Positions 27,220 through 35,503 of a stretch of DNA of 64,000 nt are shown in pieces. Made by a program: the position numbers and the translations under genes. Every line of letters begins with the position of its first letter. Position 1 is the first letter of the stretch. The DNA is taken from positions 14,576-78,575 of the forward strand of contig NZ_QSUN01000018.1 of NCBI RefSeq assembly GCF_003438995.1, written 5' to 3'. The notes beneath the pieces are model-generated. The model worked only from the letters and a program-made list of their open reading frames with translations, did not search any database and had not been told where the DNA came from. The DNA is from Bacteroides sp. OM05-12. Its GTDB lineage: Bacteria; Bacteroidota; Bacteroidia; Bacteroidales; Bacteroidaceae.

Positions 27220-28290
27220 TTATTTTTCTTTCAGGACTTTTTTGAAAAACGTATCTATTTTATCGAAAGGAATCACATCAAGATTGTCGTACAAATCGAC
27301 ATGGTTAGCTCCCGGAATAATCAGCAGTTCCTTGTTATCGCCCGTCAGCCGCTTATAGGCATCCTCGCTGAAATAGCGAGAGTGAGCTTCGGCGCCGTGT
27401 ATCATCAGCACGGCACTACGGATCTCGCCGATATAGGTGAGTAGAGGCATATTGATGAATGATAACACGCTGGTCTTCGTAATTCCCTCATTGGAGTTTG
27501 GGGAACGGCGGTGGTAGCCTCGCTCCGTTTTGTAATAGTCGTGGTACTCCTTGACGAATTGCGGAGTATCGTCCGTTACAGTCTCCACCACGCCGCCGTC
27601 ACGCTCGTATCCGCCGCTTCGGTAGTCTTTCGTGCGCTGTTCGTTGAGAGCCTGACGAAGTTTGTTGCGTGCATCTGCGTTGTCATTGGCATCGAAATAA
27701 CCGTTGGCATTCACACGGCTCATATCGTACATGGTAGAGGTAACGGTTGCCTTGATACGCGGGTCGTTGGCCGCAGCATTAAGGGCGAAACCGCCCCAGC
27801 CGCAGATGCCGAGAATACCGATACGCTCCGAATCGACATCCTCGCGGGTGGTCAAGTAATCGACCGCCGCGCTGAAGTCGTCGGTGCTGATTTCCGGCGA
27901 GGTCAGGTAACGGGGCGTGCCGCCGCTCTCGCCATAAAACGAGGGGTCGAAAGCGATGGTTAGGAATCCCCGCTCGGCAAGGGTCTGGGCGTAACGTCCC
28001 GACACCTGCTCTTTGACCGCTCCATAAGGTCCGCTTACGGCGATACCGGGCAAAGTTCCTTGCGCATTTTTCGGCTTATACAAGTCTGCGGCAAGCGTGA
28101 TGCCATAGCGGTTGTGGAAGATAATTTTCGTGTGTTCCACTTTCTCACTCTGCGGAAATGTCTTGTCCCATTCCTGTGTCAAATTCAATGTATCCATATC
28201 TATTGATTTTATCTCCTTTTCCTTGTTATTACCGATGCTGCAACTCGTAAAAGCCAGCAACGTCATGATAGCAAATGCTTGTATCTTCAT
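27220..28290 (-). CDS. Alpha/beta hydrolase lipoprotein, dienelactone hydrolase-like
   Basis: The 356-residue protein has a lipoprotein signal with Cys17 (MKIQAFAIMTLLAFTSC). The hydrolase fold has an oxyanion-loop stretch GIAVSGPYGAVKEQ and a nucleophile elbow GICGWGG with Cys163 in place of the usual Ser. A Cys nucleophile is the state known for dienelactone hydrolase. LIIPGANHVDLYD supplies the catalytic His. It is the second gene after the DHFR-like gene (18-base gap), and is likely periplasmic or surface-bound. Substrate unknown. Confidence 0.83.
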   Translation of the reverse strand: MKIQAFAIMTLLAFTSCSIGNNKEKEIKSIDMDTLNLTQEWDKTFPQSEKVEHTKIIFHNRYGITLAADLYKPKNAQGTLPGIAVSGPYGAVKEQVSGRYAQTLAERGFLTIAFDPSFYGESGGTPRYLTSPEISTDDFSAAVDYLTTREDVDSERIGILGICGWGGFALNAAANDPRIKATVTSTMYDMSRVNANGYFDANDNADARNKLRQALNEQRTKDYRSGGYERDGGVVETVTDDTPQFVKEYHDYYKTERGYHRRSPNSNEGITKTSVLSFINMPLLTYIGEIRSAVLMIHGAEAHSRYFSEDAYKRLTGDNKELLIIPGANHVDLYDNLDVIPFDKIDTFFKKVLKEK

Positions 28291-28308
28291 AATCTTCTCG
28301 GATTTATA

Positions 28309-28986
28309 TTATTTCATCTTGTAGCGCAGCCAGACTATATCCGTCGGCCACTGCTCCACGCTTTCCAGTTTCAGACGGAACGGGTTGCATCCCATGTCAG
28401 TTATACCATCGAAAACGGCAGTCTGCCCCTTGCGCCCGTCAATGCCGGGGGCTACCATGATACTGACTTCATCAATCAGTCCGGCCTCTAAAAATCCGCC
28501 GCAGATATGCCCGCCCCCGACTATTGCAAGGCGTTTAACCCCGAAATGCTCGGACAGGGCTTCCATAGCTTTGGGCAAGTCGATTCGTCCTTTCCCGGCC
28601 GCAATCCAAGAAATGCCTTGCTGCCGGAGTGTTTCCAGATACGCTTCGGGTACTTCCTCGCTGACGATGCAGAGCAACGGATGCCCGTCTGCTTCATCCG
28701 CCTGCCAGCGCAGTTTCCCATGTGTATCTACTACAATGGTGTATTCGTCCGATTTTCTGGCGACATAAATGGAAGTCCTGCCTATCGGGGTTCCCTCCAT
28801 TCGGGAAGATTCCTCTTTGACAGCCGTACATTCCAAAGCGGTAGTCACCCGCCCGGAAAGTTTCGAGCAAGAACCGAGTTTCTCTAATGCGATATAGTAT
28901 TCATCCGTACTCAGTTGCCCGACCATCGGGCAGTCGATGCGGCCATCGACGGATGTCATCATATGACTGATAATATAAGGTTTCAT
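28309..28986 (-). CDS. Dihydrofolate reductase-family (RibD C-terminal-like) protein
   Basis: The 225-residue cytoplasmic protein starts MKPYIISHMMTSVDGRIDCP, typical of RibD-C/DHFR-like NADPH-dependent reductases. It has RLAIVGGGHICGGFLEAGLI and DEVSIMVAPGIDGRKG as cofactor and strand motifs. No deaminase domain is present, so it is not RibD itself. It is first in a two-gene unit with the alpha/beta hydrolase, behind its own promoter. Confidence 0.85.
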   Translation of the reverse strand: MKPYIISHMMTSVDGRIDCPMVGQLSTDEYYIALEKLGSCSKLSGRVTTALECTAVKEESSRMEGTPIGRTSIYVARKSDEYTIVVDTHGKLRWQADEADGHPLLCIVSEEVPEAYLETLRQQGISWIAAGKGRIDLPKAMEALSEHFGVKRLAIVGGGHICGGFLEAGLIDEVSIMVAPGIDGRKGQTAVFDGITDMGCNPFRLKLESVEQWPTDIVWLRYKMK

Positions 28987-29013
28987 ATCTTTATAATTTT
29001 ATAATAATCCGGA

Positions 29014-29072
29014 ACAAAGGTAGCTCCGTTTATCCGGCCCGTCATTAGATGGATTACGGATTGAGCTACCCT
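29014..29072 (-). promoter_or_regulatory. Promoter with inverted repeat, DHFR-like and hydrolase genes
   Basis: A -7 box TACCTTTG (29022-29015) on the minus strand is part of the arm GAGCTACC. The matching arm GGTAGCTC lies about 45 bases upstream, with CCGT/ACGG complementing next to each arm. The TGAGC-N37 arrangement of the other cargo promoters is absent, so control here may differ. Confidence 0.5.
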
Positions 29073-29083
29073 TTTTACCGATT

Positions 29084-30232
29084 TTAGCGTCCTACCTGTT
29101 TTTGCTGTTCGGCGTTGTAACGATCTCCCACAACCGGAATGGCAACAACCGTATCTTCCAGTTCTCTCCATTCTTCAGGAGAGAGGGAAAATTCAAGCGT
29201 GCGCAGATTCTCTTCTAAATGCGCCAGTTTCGTCGTTCCGGGAATCGGCACGATCCACGGTGCTTTCTGCAACAGCCAGCCGAGGGCTACCTGAGCCGAG
29301 GTCATACCCCGTGTACGGCCGAAGGCTTGCAACGCGCTCACGATGCGCGTGTTGGCCCGCATTGCTTCCGGCTGGAAGCGCGGAAGAGTTTGGCGATTGT
29401 CATTGTTCGGGTCGAAGACCGTGTATTCGTTGATGCAGCCGCCCAGAAAGCCCCGGTTAATCGGGCTGTACGGAACGAAGCCGATACCCAGCTCCCGGCA
29501 GGTATCGAGTACACCGTTTTCCTCCACAAGCCGGTGCATAAGATGGTATTCGCTTTGGATAGCAGTCAGCGGGCAGATAGCGTGTGCCTTACGGATGGTT
29601 TCGGCACTCACCTCGCACATCCCCCAATGCTGTACTTTGCCCTCTTTCATCAGGTCGGCAATGGTCGCTGCCACCTCTTCTGCCGGAGTGTTCGGATCGG
29701 CACGATGCTGGTAAAACATCGGCAAGGATTCGAGCCGCAGGCGTCGGAGCGATTCCTCACAATAACGGCGAATTGTTGCCGGTCGGCTGTCCTGACGTCC
29801 CGTTCCCTTACCGTCGATGACTTCATGCCCGAATTTAGTCGTTACGCTGATCCGGCCCTTGAACTCGGACAACGCTTCACCGGCCAAATTTTCATTGGTC
29901 AGCGGGCCGTAGATGATTGCCGTGTCGAAGAGTGTCACACCACGGTCTACCGCCTCATGCAACAGTCTGATACATTGTTTCTTATCCGGATGCTGGCTGC
30001 GGTTATAGGTCATACCCATCACGCCGAAACCGAGAGCCGAAACCTCGAAGGCCGCCTTCCCCGTTCCCAATACGCGATGTCCTTTGATACGGGCGACGCC
30101 TGTATCATCGTTTCGTGATGTTTCCGGTTGTTTCGGCTCGGCAGCAAAAACCTTGTCAAGTCCGGCAGGCATAGCCAATGCTGCTCCCGCCAGTGCCGCC
30201 GTTTTAAGAAATCCACGGCGGCTGATGTTCAT
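29084..30232 (-). CDS. Aldo/keto reductase with twin-arginine signal
   Basis: From the ATG at 30232 the 382-residue protein starts MNISRRGFLKTAALAGAALA, a clear Tat signal. The AKR barrel has the tetrad residues in place: Asp and Tyr in TLFDTAIIYGP, Lys in TTKFGHE and His in FYQHRADP. Late motifs (IPIPGTTKLAHLEENL) bind NADP(H). Export of a cofactor-containing enzyme fits the element's own TatAC. An alternative start at 30250 adds six residues. It is third in the operon behind the M20 and SDR genes. Confidence 0.88.
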   Translation of the reverse strand: MNISRRGFLKTAALAGAALAMPAGLDKVFAAEPKQPETSRNDDTGVARIKGHRVLGTGKAAFEVSALGFGVMGMTYNRSQHPDKKQCIRLLHEAVDRGVTLFDTAIIYGPLTNENLAGEALSEFKGRISVTTKFGHEVIDGKGTGRQDSRPATIRRYCEESLRRLRLESLPMFYQHRADPNTPAEEVAATIADLMKEGKVQHWGMCEVSAETIRKAHAICPLTAIQSEYHLMHRLVEENGVLDTCRELGIGFVPYSPINRGFLGGCINEYTVFDPNNDNRQTLPRFQPEAMRANTRIVSALQAFGRTRGMTSAQVALGWLLQKAPWIVPIPGTTKLAHLEENLRTLEFSLSPEEWRELEDTVVAIPVVGDRYNAEQQKQVGR

Positions 30233-30268
30233 TTTATTATCTTCTTCCATTGTTTTACGTTTTTGTGA

Positions 30269-31027
30269 TTAGTGAATAGAAAAGGCACCGTCCACCAAAA
30301 GGGCATGACCATCCACGAAACTTGCCTGCTCGGAGCAGAGCCACAGGACGGCATTTGCTATCTCTTCGGGTTTACCAAGACGCCCGGCAGGAATATCACG
30401 TACCAACTCTTTCTCCAAATCCGGATTGCGCCGCATCAGTTCCTCTGCCATCGGCGTTCTGATGACGCCCGGACAGATGGCGTTAATGCGGATGCCCTTT
30501 GCGGCATAATCGATAGCCGCGGTACGTGTCAGACCGATTACGGCATGTTTGCAGGCGATATAGGCTGCCTGTCCGGGAAATCCCGTCACACCACCCTGCG
30601 ACGAGGTATTGACAATCGCTCCACCGCCCTGTTTCAACATCTGGAGAATCTCGTAGCGCATGCAGTTCCATACGCCTTTCAGATCGACAGCCACCGTGCG
30701 GTCGAACTCCTCGTCGGTAATCTCCGCCATCGGACGTTGCGGGGTTTGGATGCCCGCGTTGTTGTGTGCCGCATCGAGTCGGCCATAGGTCATAACGATC
30801 CAGTCTATCATCGTCTTTACGGCTTGCGTGTCCGATACGTCGCAACGATACGAAACAGCCTTATAACCTTCCGAGTTTAATTTTTCGGCCTGCTCTTTCG
30901 GTTCGTTGATATCTACCAGAATAACCGTTGCACCGGCTTTTGCGAATCCTTCTGCACAAGCAAGACCGATTCCGGCTGCCGCACCAGTTACCATTGCTAC
31001 TTTTCCATTCATTGTTTTTGTTTCCAT
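30269..31027 (-). CDS. Short-chain dehydrogenase/reductase
   Basis: The 252-residue classical SDR has NAD(P) loop TGAAAGIG in its first 20 residues, DIN after the second strand, NNAG, and catalytic Ser plus YxxxK in NTSSQGGVTGFPGQAAYIAC followed by K. The C-terminal SEQASFVDGHALLVDGAF is typical. It reduces or oxidises an alcohol or carbonyl substrate in the cytoplasm. It starts 5 bases after the M20 gene and precedes the aldo/keto reductase by about 36 bases. Confidence 0.9.
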   Translation of the reverse strand: METKTMNGKVAMVTGAAAGIGLACAEGFAKAGATVILVDINEPKEQAEKLNSEGYKAVSYRCDVSDTQAVKTMIDWIVMTYGRLDAAHNNAGIQTPQRPMAEITDEEFDRTVAVDLKGVWNCMRYEILQMLKQGGGAIVNTSSQGGVTGFPGQAAYIACKHAVIGLTRTAAIDYAAKGIRINAICPGVIRTPMAEELMRRNPDLEKELVRDIPAGRLGKPEEIANAVLWLCSEQASFVDGHALLVDGAFSIH

Positions 31028-31032
31028 ATTAT

Positions 31033-32520
31033 TTATTTTTGAGATGAATAATTCTTCTGTTGATAATCCAGTGCCGGTTTCCGATCACCCAACAGAGGCT
31101 CGTACTTGAAATCTGTACCTCTGTCTTGTTGCATTTCTTGTTTGGCAGCAGCAATGAGTTCAGGATTCAGGAAGAGGTCGCATACGGTAGTCGCTATGAT
31201 TTCCGAAGCGACCAGTGCGCTCTGCACACCTAAAGAAGAACCGCTGGCCGCTACCGCTTGCCATGAATGTGCTGCCGTTCCCGGAATCCAACCCATCGTG
31301 AATACGCCTACCGTCGGTACTACCCAACTGATGTCACCCACGTCGGTCGAAGCGTTCACCTCCTTTGCCGGATAGGGTGGAAAAACAATGGTGGGATCGA
31401 GTGGCCCCGGATGTTCTAATGTCGAGGCAATCCCTTCGGCAAATTCCATTTGGCTCTTGTTCCAAAGAGGTAAGGATAGCGAGTTGAAATTCGTTGCCGC
31501 CACGTCTATCAACGTGTGGTTGACAAGCAACGGATAGCAGCCCGACGTAAGTTCATATTCGGCGGTGGTTTCCGTGGCGGTAGCCGCACCACGTGATATT
31601 TCCACAATTCGCCTCCATACCTCACGTGCCACTTGCGAATTGGCATGACGCACGGTCAGGTCGATCTCCGCGAAATCAGGAACCACGTTGGAAGCCCGTC
31701 CACCGTTACTGATTATATAATGTATGCGTGTCTTGTCGGGAACATGCTCGCGCAGATATTCCACGGCTGTAGCCATTACCATCGCCCCGTCCAATGCCGA
31801 CCGTCCGCGGTCGGGAGCGGCTGCGGCATGGGCCGATACGCCCCGGAAACGGAATTTGGTGCTGACACTTGCCATGTGGGGCGAGGAATAATAACCGTTG
31901 TAGTCAGTCGGATGCCAGTGCATTACGGCGTCCACGCCATTAAACAGCCCATCGCGTACCATATAAACTTTCCCGAAACCGCCTTCTTCAGCGGGACAAC
32001 CATACAAACGGATTTCCCCGTGAACACCGTTTTCCTCCATCCATTGCCGGAGAGCGACTGCCGCGGCCACGGCTCCCGAACCTATCAAGTTATGCCCACA
32101 GCCGTGCCCGTTGGTGTTATCCGCTCGGAAATGACGTATGCAGGTGGAATCCTGCGACAGACCTCCTAATGCATCATATTCGGCAAGCAGGCCGATGACA
32201 GGCCCTTCACCGTTCCGGTAACTCGCAACAAAGGCAGTCGGCATCCCGGCGACACCCGTCTGCACGGTAAATCCGGCGTCGCTCAAACGCTTTTGCAGGA
32301 TAGTCGCACTCTTATGTTCCAGAAATCCCAGTTCGGCAAGTCCCCAGATAGCCGTTGCGTTGTCAGCCAACGGTTGCCGCTGGGCTTTGACCAGTTCGAG
32401 CAATCTGCTTTTCATCCTTTTTTCTTTTGGTGATGCTCCCATCGCAGTGTTTACTTGCAGCATACAAAGCAGGGCAAGCATTCCTATGACAATTTCATTC
32501 TTAATTCTCATATTCTTCAA
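31033..32520 (-). CDS. Secreted M20 family amidohydrolase (AbgB-like)
   Basis: The 495-residue protein has a signal peptide (MKNMRIKNEIVIGMLALLCM and following residues to ASP). The di-metal peptidase core carries LLAEYDALGG, GHGCGHNLIGSGAVAAA and CPAEEGGFGK, matching amidohydrolases that act on p-aminobenzoyl-glutamate, indole-acetyl amino acids or similar N-acyl compounds. A lid domain lies in the middle. It is first in the operon driven by the AraC-type promoter at 32543-32598. Confidence 0.88.
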   Translation of the reverse strand: MKNMRIKNEIVIGMLALLCMLQVNTAMGASPKEKRMKSRLLELVKAQRQPLADNATAIWGLAELGFLEHKSATILQKRLSDAGFTVQTGVAGMPTAFVASYRNGEGPVIGLLAEYDALGGLSQDSTCIRHFRADNTNGHGCGHNLIGSGAVAAAVALRQWMEENGVHGEIRLYGCPAEEGGFGKVYMVRDGLFNGVDAVMHWHPTDYNGYYSSPHMASVSTKFRFRGVSAHAAAAPDRGRSALDGAMVMATAVEYLREHVPDKTRIHYIISNGGRASNVVPDFAEIDLTVRHANSQVAREVWRRIVEISRGAATATETTAEYELTSGCYPLLVNHTLIDVAATNFNSLSLPLWNKSQMEFAEGIASTLEHPGPLDPTIVFPPYPAKEVNASTDVGDISWVVPTVGVFTMGWIPGTAAHSWQAVAASGSSLGVQSALVASEIIATTVCDLFLNPELIAAAKQEMQQDRGTDFKYEPLLGDRKPALDYQQKNYSSQK

Positions 32521-32542
32521 TTTAGTAGTTTCAATACTGTGG

Positions 32543-32598
32543 CAAAGTTAAAAAGAGAGCCCCGCAGCGTCTTTGCTGCGAGGCTCAAAATACTTTGT
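32543..32598 (-). promoter_or_regulatory. AraC-regulon promoter, copy 3 (amidohydrolase-SDR-AKR operon)
   Basis: Minus strand: ACAAA (from 32598), TTGAGCCTCGCAGCAAA (TGAGC from 32587), CTGCGGGGCTC, then TAACTTTG (32550-32543). The TGAGC to -7 distance is 37. This is the most nearly palindromic copy. Confidence 0.8.
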
Positions 32599-32620
32599 TG
32601 GGAAGTTCACTCCGTTAAAA

Positions 32621-33154
32621 TTACATGCTGGGGTTTATATGCCTGATCACTCTGGCGGGATTTCCGGCAACAATAGTGTCAGGCTCTACATCGTGCGTAA
32701 CGACACTGTCGGCTCCGACCACCGCATTCTCACCGACGGTAACACCCGGAAGAATGGTCGCTCCGGCTCCGATCCACGCCCGCCGGCAGATATGTACAGG
32801 CTTGCAGGTAATTACCGACCTATTTTCCAAATCGTGGTTATTGGAGATAAGTTGAACATTTGCGGCTATTTGGACGTCATCGTCGATAGTAATTCCTCCT
32901 GCCGACATCATCAGACAACCGGGCATGATGATTACATTGCTCCCGAATTTCACGTTGGCAGTCCGGACACCCGAAAACGGAGTCTCGATGCGACATCCCT
33001 CGCCGAGATTCGAGAACACCTTATGCAGCAGTTCATCATACTCTTCGGTATCCGGCATCGTATGGTTCAACCGGAAGATATTTTGCCGCAACTCCTTTGC
33101 TTTTGCCAGTTCCTCTGCCGTTTGATTCCGGCAGTCGATTCTCAATTCTTCCAT
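32621..33154 (-). CDS. Maltose/galactoside O-acetyltransferase-like hexapeptide protein
   Basis: The 177-residue protein has an N-terminal helical cap (ELRQNIFRLNHTMPDTEEYD) and left-handed beta-helix repeats (VKFGSNVIIMPGC, RAWIGAGATILPGVTVGENA). It ends VVAGNPARVIRHI, the LacA/MaaT layout. It would transfer acetyl from CoA to a sugar or small hydroxyl compound in the cytoplasm. It is last in the operon with the CMD-cupin protein and a flavodoxin, starting 4 bases after the flavodoxin gene. Confidence 0.88.
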   Translation of the reverse strand: MEELRIDCRNQTAEELAKAKELRQNIFRLNHTMPDTEEYDELLHKVFSNLGEGCRIETPFSGVRTANVKFGSNVIIMPGCLMMSAGGITIDDDVQIAANVQLISNNHDLENRSVITCKPVHICRRAWIGAGATILPGVTVGENAVVGADSVVTHDVEPDTIVAGNPARVIRHINPSM

Positions 33155-33158
33155 AAAC

Positions 33159-33714
33159 TTACTTGCTTGCCTGTTTCGCCCATTCTCCGGCTTGCTTTAC
33201 ACCTCCGTTAAGCAGCCGACCCTCTTTCCACACGATTTTCGGGTAGAGTTTTTTGAGTTGTTTTACACTGCCCGTTATCGAACTTCCGCCGGAAGTGGCG
33301 AACGGAATGACGGTTTTACCGGAGAAGTCGTATTTTTCGAGGAACGTATTGACCGGACGCGGGCATAAGTCCCACCAGATAGGATACCCCACGAATATCA
33401 CGTCGTAATCTTTCGGTGCAACAGATTCTCCACCCAATTCCGGTCGTGAGTTTTCGGTCGTCATTTCAACCGAGCTTCGGCTTTTCTTGTTGTTCCAATC
33501 GAGGTCGGCCGATGTGTAGGCTTTAGCGGGAGTTATCCGGTAAAGTTTACCGCCGGTTGCTTTGGCAATGGCATCCGCTACTTTTTCAGTTGTTCCGGTA
33601 CAGGAGAAATAGGCGACAAGAATTTTCTTGTCCGATGACACATTGGTGTCCGTGACTTGTTGCTGCGCCGCTGAAACCGATAAGGCTCATAATTATCAAT
33701 ATTATATGTTTCAT
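33159..33714 (-). CDS. Flavodoxin, apparently with a frameshifted signal peptide
   Basis: The flavodoxin core (160 residues from a GTG at 33641) has ILVAYFSCTGTTEKVA, VIFVGYPIWWDLCPRPVNTF and FATSGGSSITGSVKQL. An ATG at 33714, one base past the previous stop, begins MKHIILIIMSLIGFSG, a good signal peptide, but in another frame. Dropping one base near 33666-33672 joins it to QQQVTDTNVSSDKK and the flavodoxin. So this is either a frameshifted export signal (or sequencing error) or a cytoplasmic GTG-started protein. The other element flavodoxins are all lipoproteins. Confidence 0.8.
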
Positions 33715-33715
33715 C

Positions 33716-34546
33716 TTATTTTAATTTTGAATATTCTTTATCACTTACAGGCTCAAGCCATTCGTTGTTGCTATTCTCGCCGGGAACCTCTATGGCAAGG
33801 TGGGAAAACCAACTGTCAGGTGCAGCTCCGTGCCAGTGTTTCACGCCGGCCGGAATGTGGATGGCATCGCCGGGTCGCAATTCGACCGCTTCTTTTCCCC
33901 ATTCCTGATAATAACCGCGACCTCCCACGCATACGAGCGTCTGCCCGCCGCCTTTCGTGGCGTGGTGTACATGCCAGTTGTTGCGGCAACCCGGCTCAAA
34001 AGTGACATTTACGACAGGCACGCCAGCTGTCACCACGGGCGCAACATAGCTTTGTCCGATGAAATACTTGGCATAGGCATCATTCGGCTTGCCAACCGGA
34101 AAAATGATGGTTTGTGCATATTCTTCGAGCGAACCGACTGCGGTACTATCGGCATTTTCAGTCCAAACCTCTTTTGCCATACGAAAAGCTGCCCATGCCT
34201 TGGGCCAGCCCGCATAAAAAGCGGCGTGGGTAAGGATTTCGGCCATTTCGGTTTTGGTTACTCCGTTTTTCTTTGCCGATTCGAGGTGATACTTGAACGA
34301 AGAGTCGGTCAGTCCCTGCGACATGAGGGCGACCACCGTTACGATGGAGCGGTCGCGGAGCGAAAGGAGGTCATTGCGACTCCACACCTCCCCGAAAAGG
34401 ATGTCGTCATTGAGGTGCGCGAACTCGGGTGCGAACTCGCCGAGCGCGTCACGTCCGGCTGTTTGCTTGATTTTGACTTGTGATCTTGCCATGATTGGAA
34501 ATATTAAAGTTAATAATAAAACCAATGAAGTTACTTTTGTTTTCAT
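33716..34546 (-). CDS. Carboxymuconolactone decarboxylase-cupin fusion, secreted
   Basis: The 276-residue protein has a signal peptide (MKTKVTSLVLLLTLIFPIMA). An AhpD/CMD domain follows (DRSIVTVVALMSQGL, TEMAEILTHAAFYAGWPKAW), then a C-terminal cupin (VTFEPGCRNNWHVHHA, GDAIHIPAGVKHWHG) with metal-binding His residues. Such CMD-cupin proteins occur beside aldo/keto reductase and flavodoxin genes in many bacteria. The CMD part lacks the CxxC of AhpD, so peroxidase activity is doubtful. First gene behind the AraC-type promoter at 34601-34656. Confidence 0.87.
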   Translation of the reverse strand: MKTKVTSLVLLLTLIFPIMARSQVKIKQTAGRDALGEFAPEFAHLNDDILFGEVWSRNDLLSLRDRSIVTVVALMSQGLTDSSFKYHLESAKKNGVTKTEMAEILTHAAFYAGWPKAWAAFRMAKEVWTENADSTAVGSLEEYAQTIIFPVGKPNDAYAKYFIGQSYVAPVVTAGVPVVNVTFEPGCRNNWHVHHATKGGGQTLVCVGGRGYYQEWGKEAVELRPGDAIHIPAGVKHWHGAAPDSWFSHLAIEVPGENSNNEWLEPVSDKEYSKLK

Positions 34547-34600
34547 ACCGTTTGATTTTAATTCTACTTTTTATGGAGATCGGCATTCGATTCCCGAATG

Positions 34601-34656
34601 CAAAAATACGAAACGAGCCTTGCAACGATTTTGCTGTAAGGCTCAAATTTATTTGT
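34601..34656 (-). promoter_or_regulatory. AraC-regulon promoter, copy 4 (CMD-cupin operon)
   Basis: Minus strand: ACAAA (from 34656), TTGAGCCTTACAGCAAA (TGAGC from 34645), TTGCAAGGCTC, then TATTTTTG (34608-34601). The spacing of 37 is conserved. Confidence 0.8.
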
Positions 34657-34669
34657 CAGGAGGTTCATT

Positions 34670-35482
34670 TCACCAAGATGGAGCTGCCCCGTATGCCTCC
34701 TTGTATATTTTGGAGAAATGCGACAGATTCTTGAAACCTACGTCGAAGCAGGCTTCCGTAACTTTCTTTTTCCCCGACTTGATTAAGTCATGAGCTGCTT
34801 CGAGGCGCCGTTTGATGATCCATTTCTGGGGTGTCAGGTCGCTCACTTTGGCAAAATCACGTTTGAACGTGGCCAAGCTGCGCCCTGTGTAGCTTGCGAT
34901 TTCTTCCATCGACAGGTCGCACATGTAGTTCTCGTTCAGGTAGTCGAGGATGTCTACTTTCCAAGGTTCGACGAAATCGAACAGCGAAGCGTAAAGGTTC
35001 CTGTCCGTGTTGAGCAGGACATAGACACCTTCGATCATCTTCAATTTCAGAATATCTTCCGAAGGTCTCTCCCCGGCATCGAAATAAGGAACGACCGACT
35101 CGAACAGAGAGCGGATATCCGGCCGGTTGTTCGGCAACACACGCAGACTCACCTTTTCACGCTTTGAATCAGCAGGAATCTCTTGGCGGTTAAGTGTTTG
35201 ATAAAACTCCCGAAGAAAAGTCCTTGAAAATTTCAACGTGATAGAGCGATAGGGTTCCCCATCCTTTACGTGTTTCTGTAACCACATCCTGTTGTCACGT
35301 CGCATGAAAGCGCAATCCCCCGGATGCAAAACCGTTTTCTTTCCACGTTCCTCGATTTCCAATTCTCCGGAACACAGATAAATAAGCGTATGTTCCCGAT
35401 TTTCGTGGGCACATCCCCGGTCGTCAGTAAAATAACTTGCTATAAGCACATTCGAGCAATCGAATACATCAAGTTTTTCCAT
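34670..35482 (-). CDS. AraC-family transcriptional regulator of the cargo regulon
   Basis: The 270-residue protein has an N-terminal cupin-like sensor (LIYLCSGELEIEERG, HPGDCAFMRRDN) and a C-terminal double helix-turn-helix. The latter shows SMEEIASYTGRSLATFKRDF, TPQKWIIKRRLEAAHDLI and DVGFKNLSHFSKIYKEAYG, the standard AraC signatures. It is transcribed from a promoter that carries the regulon operator, so autoregulation is likely. Its gene neighbours the CMD-cupin operon, and operator copies lie at four further cargo promoters. The inducer is unknown. Confidence 0.9.
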   Translation of the reverse strand: MEKLDVFDCSNVLIASYFTDDRGCAHENREHTLIYLCSGELEIEERGKKTVLHPGDCAFMRRDNRMWLQKHVKDGEPYRSITLKFSRTFLREFYQTLNRQEIPADSKREKVSLRVLPNNRPDIRSLFESVVPYFDAGERPSEDILKLKMIEGVYVLLNTDRNLYASLFDFVEPWKVDILDYLNENYMCDLSMEEIASYTGRSLATFKRDFAKVSDLTPQKWIIKRRLEAAHDLIKSGKKKVTEACFDVGFKNLSHFSKIYKEAYGAAPSW

Positions 35483-35503
35483 ATTCTTAGCTTTTTATTT
35501 TTG

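Noticed and set aside
29055..29075. Sixth AraC-regulon operator on the plus strand (ttgagctacc)
   Set aside because: TGAGC is present, but CARCAAA and a -7 box at 37 bases are missing, and it faces away from the gene it would control.
29219..30118. 299-residue plus-strand open frame
   Set aside because: It is fully antisense to the aldo/keto reductase, which has a Tat signal and all catalytic residues. The G+C-rich codons of that gene leave its opposite frames open by chance.
30272..30880. 202-residue plus-strand open frame
   Set aside because: Antisense to the SDR gene with its complete cofactor and YxxxK motifs; no promoter or family resemblance.
31633..32169. 178-residue plus-strand open frame
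   Set aside because: Antisense to the M20 amidohydrolase metal-binding region.
33800..34483. 227-residue plus-strand open frame
   Set aside because: Antisense to the CMD-cupin gene, which has signal peptide and cupin histidines.
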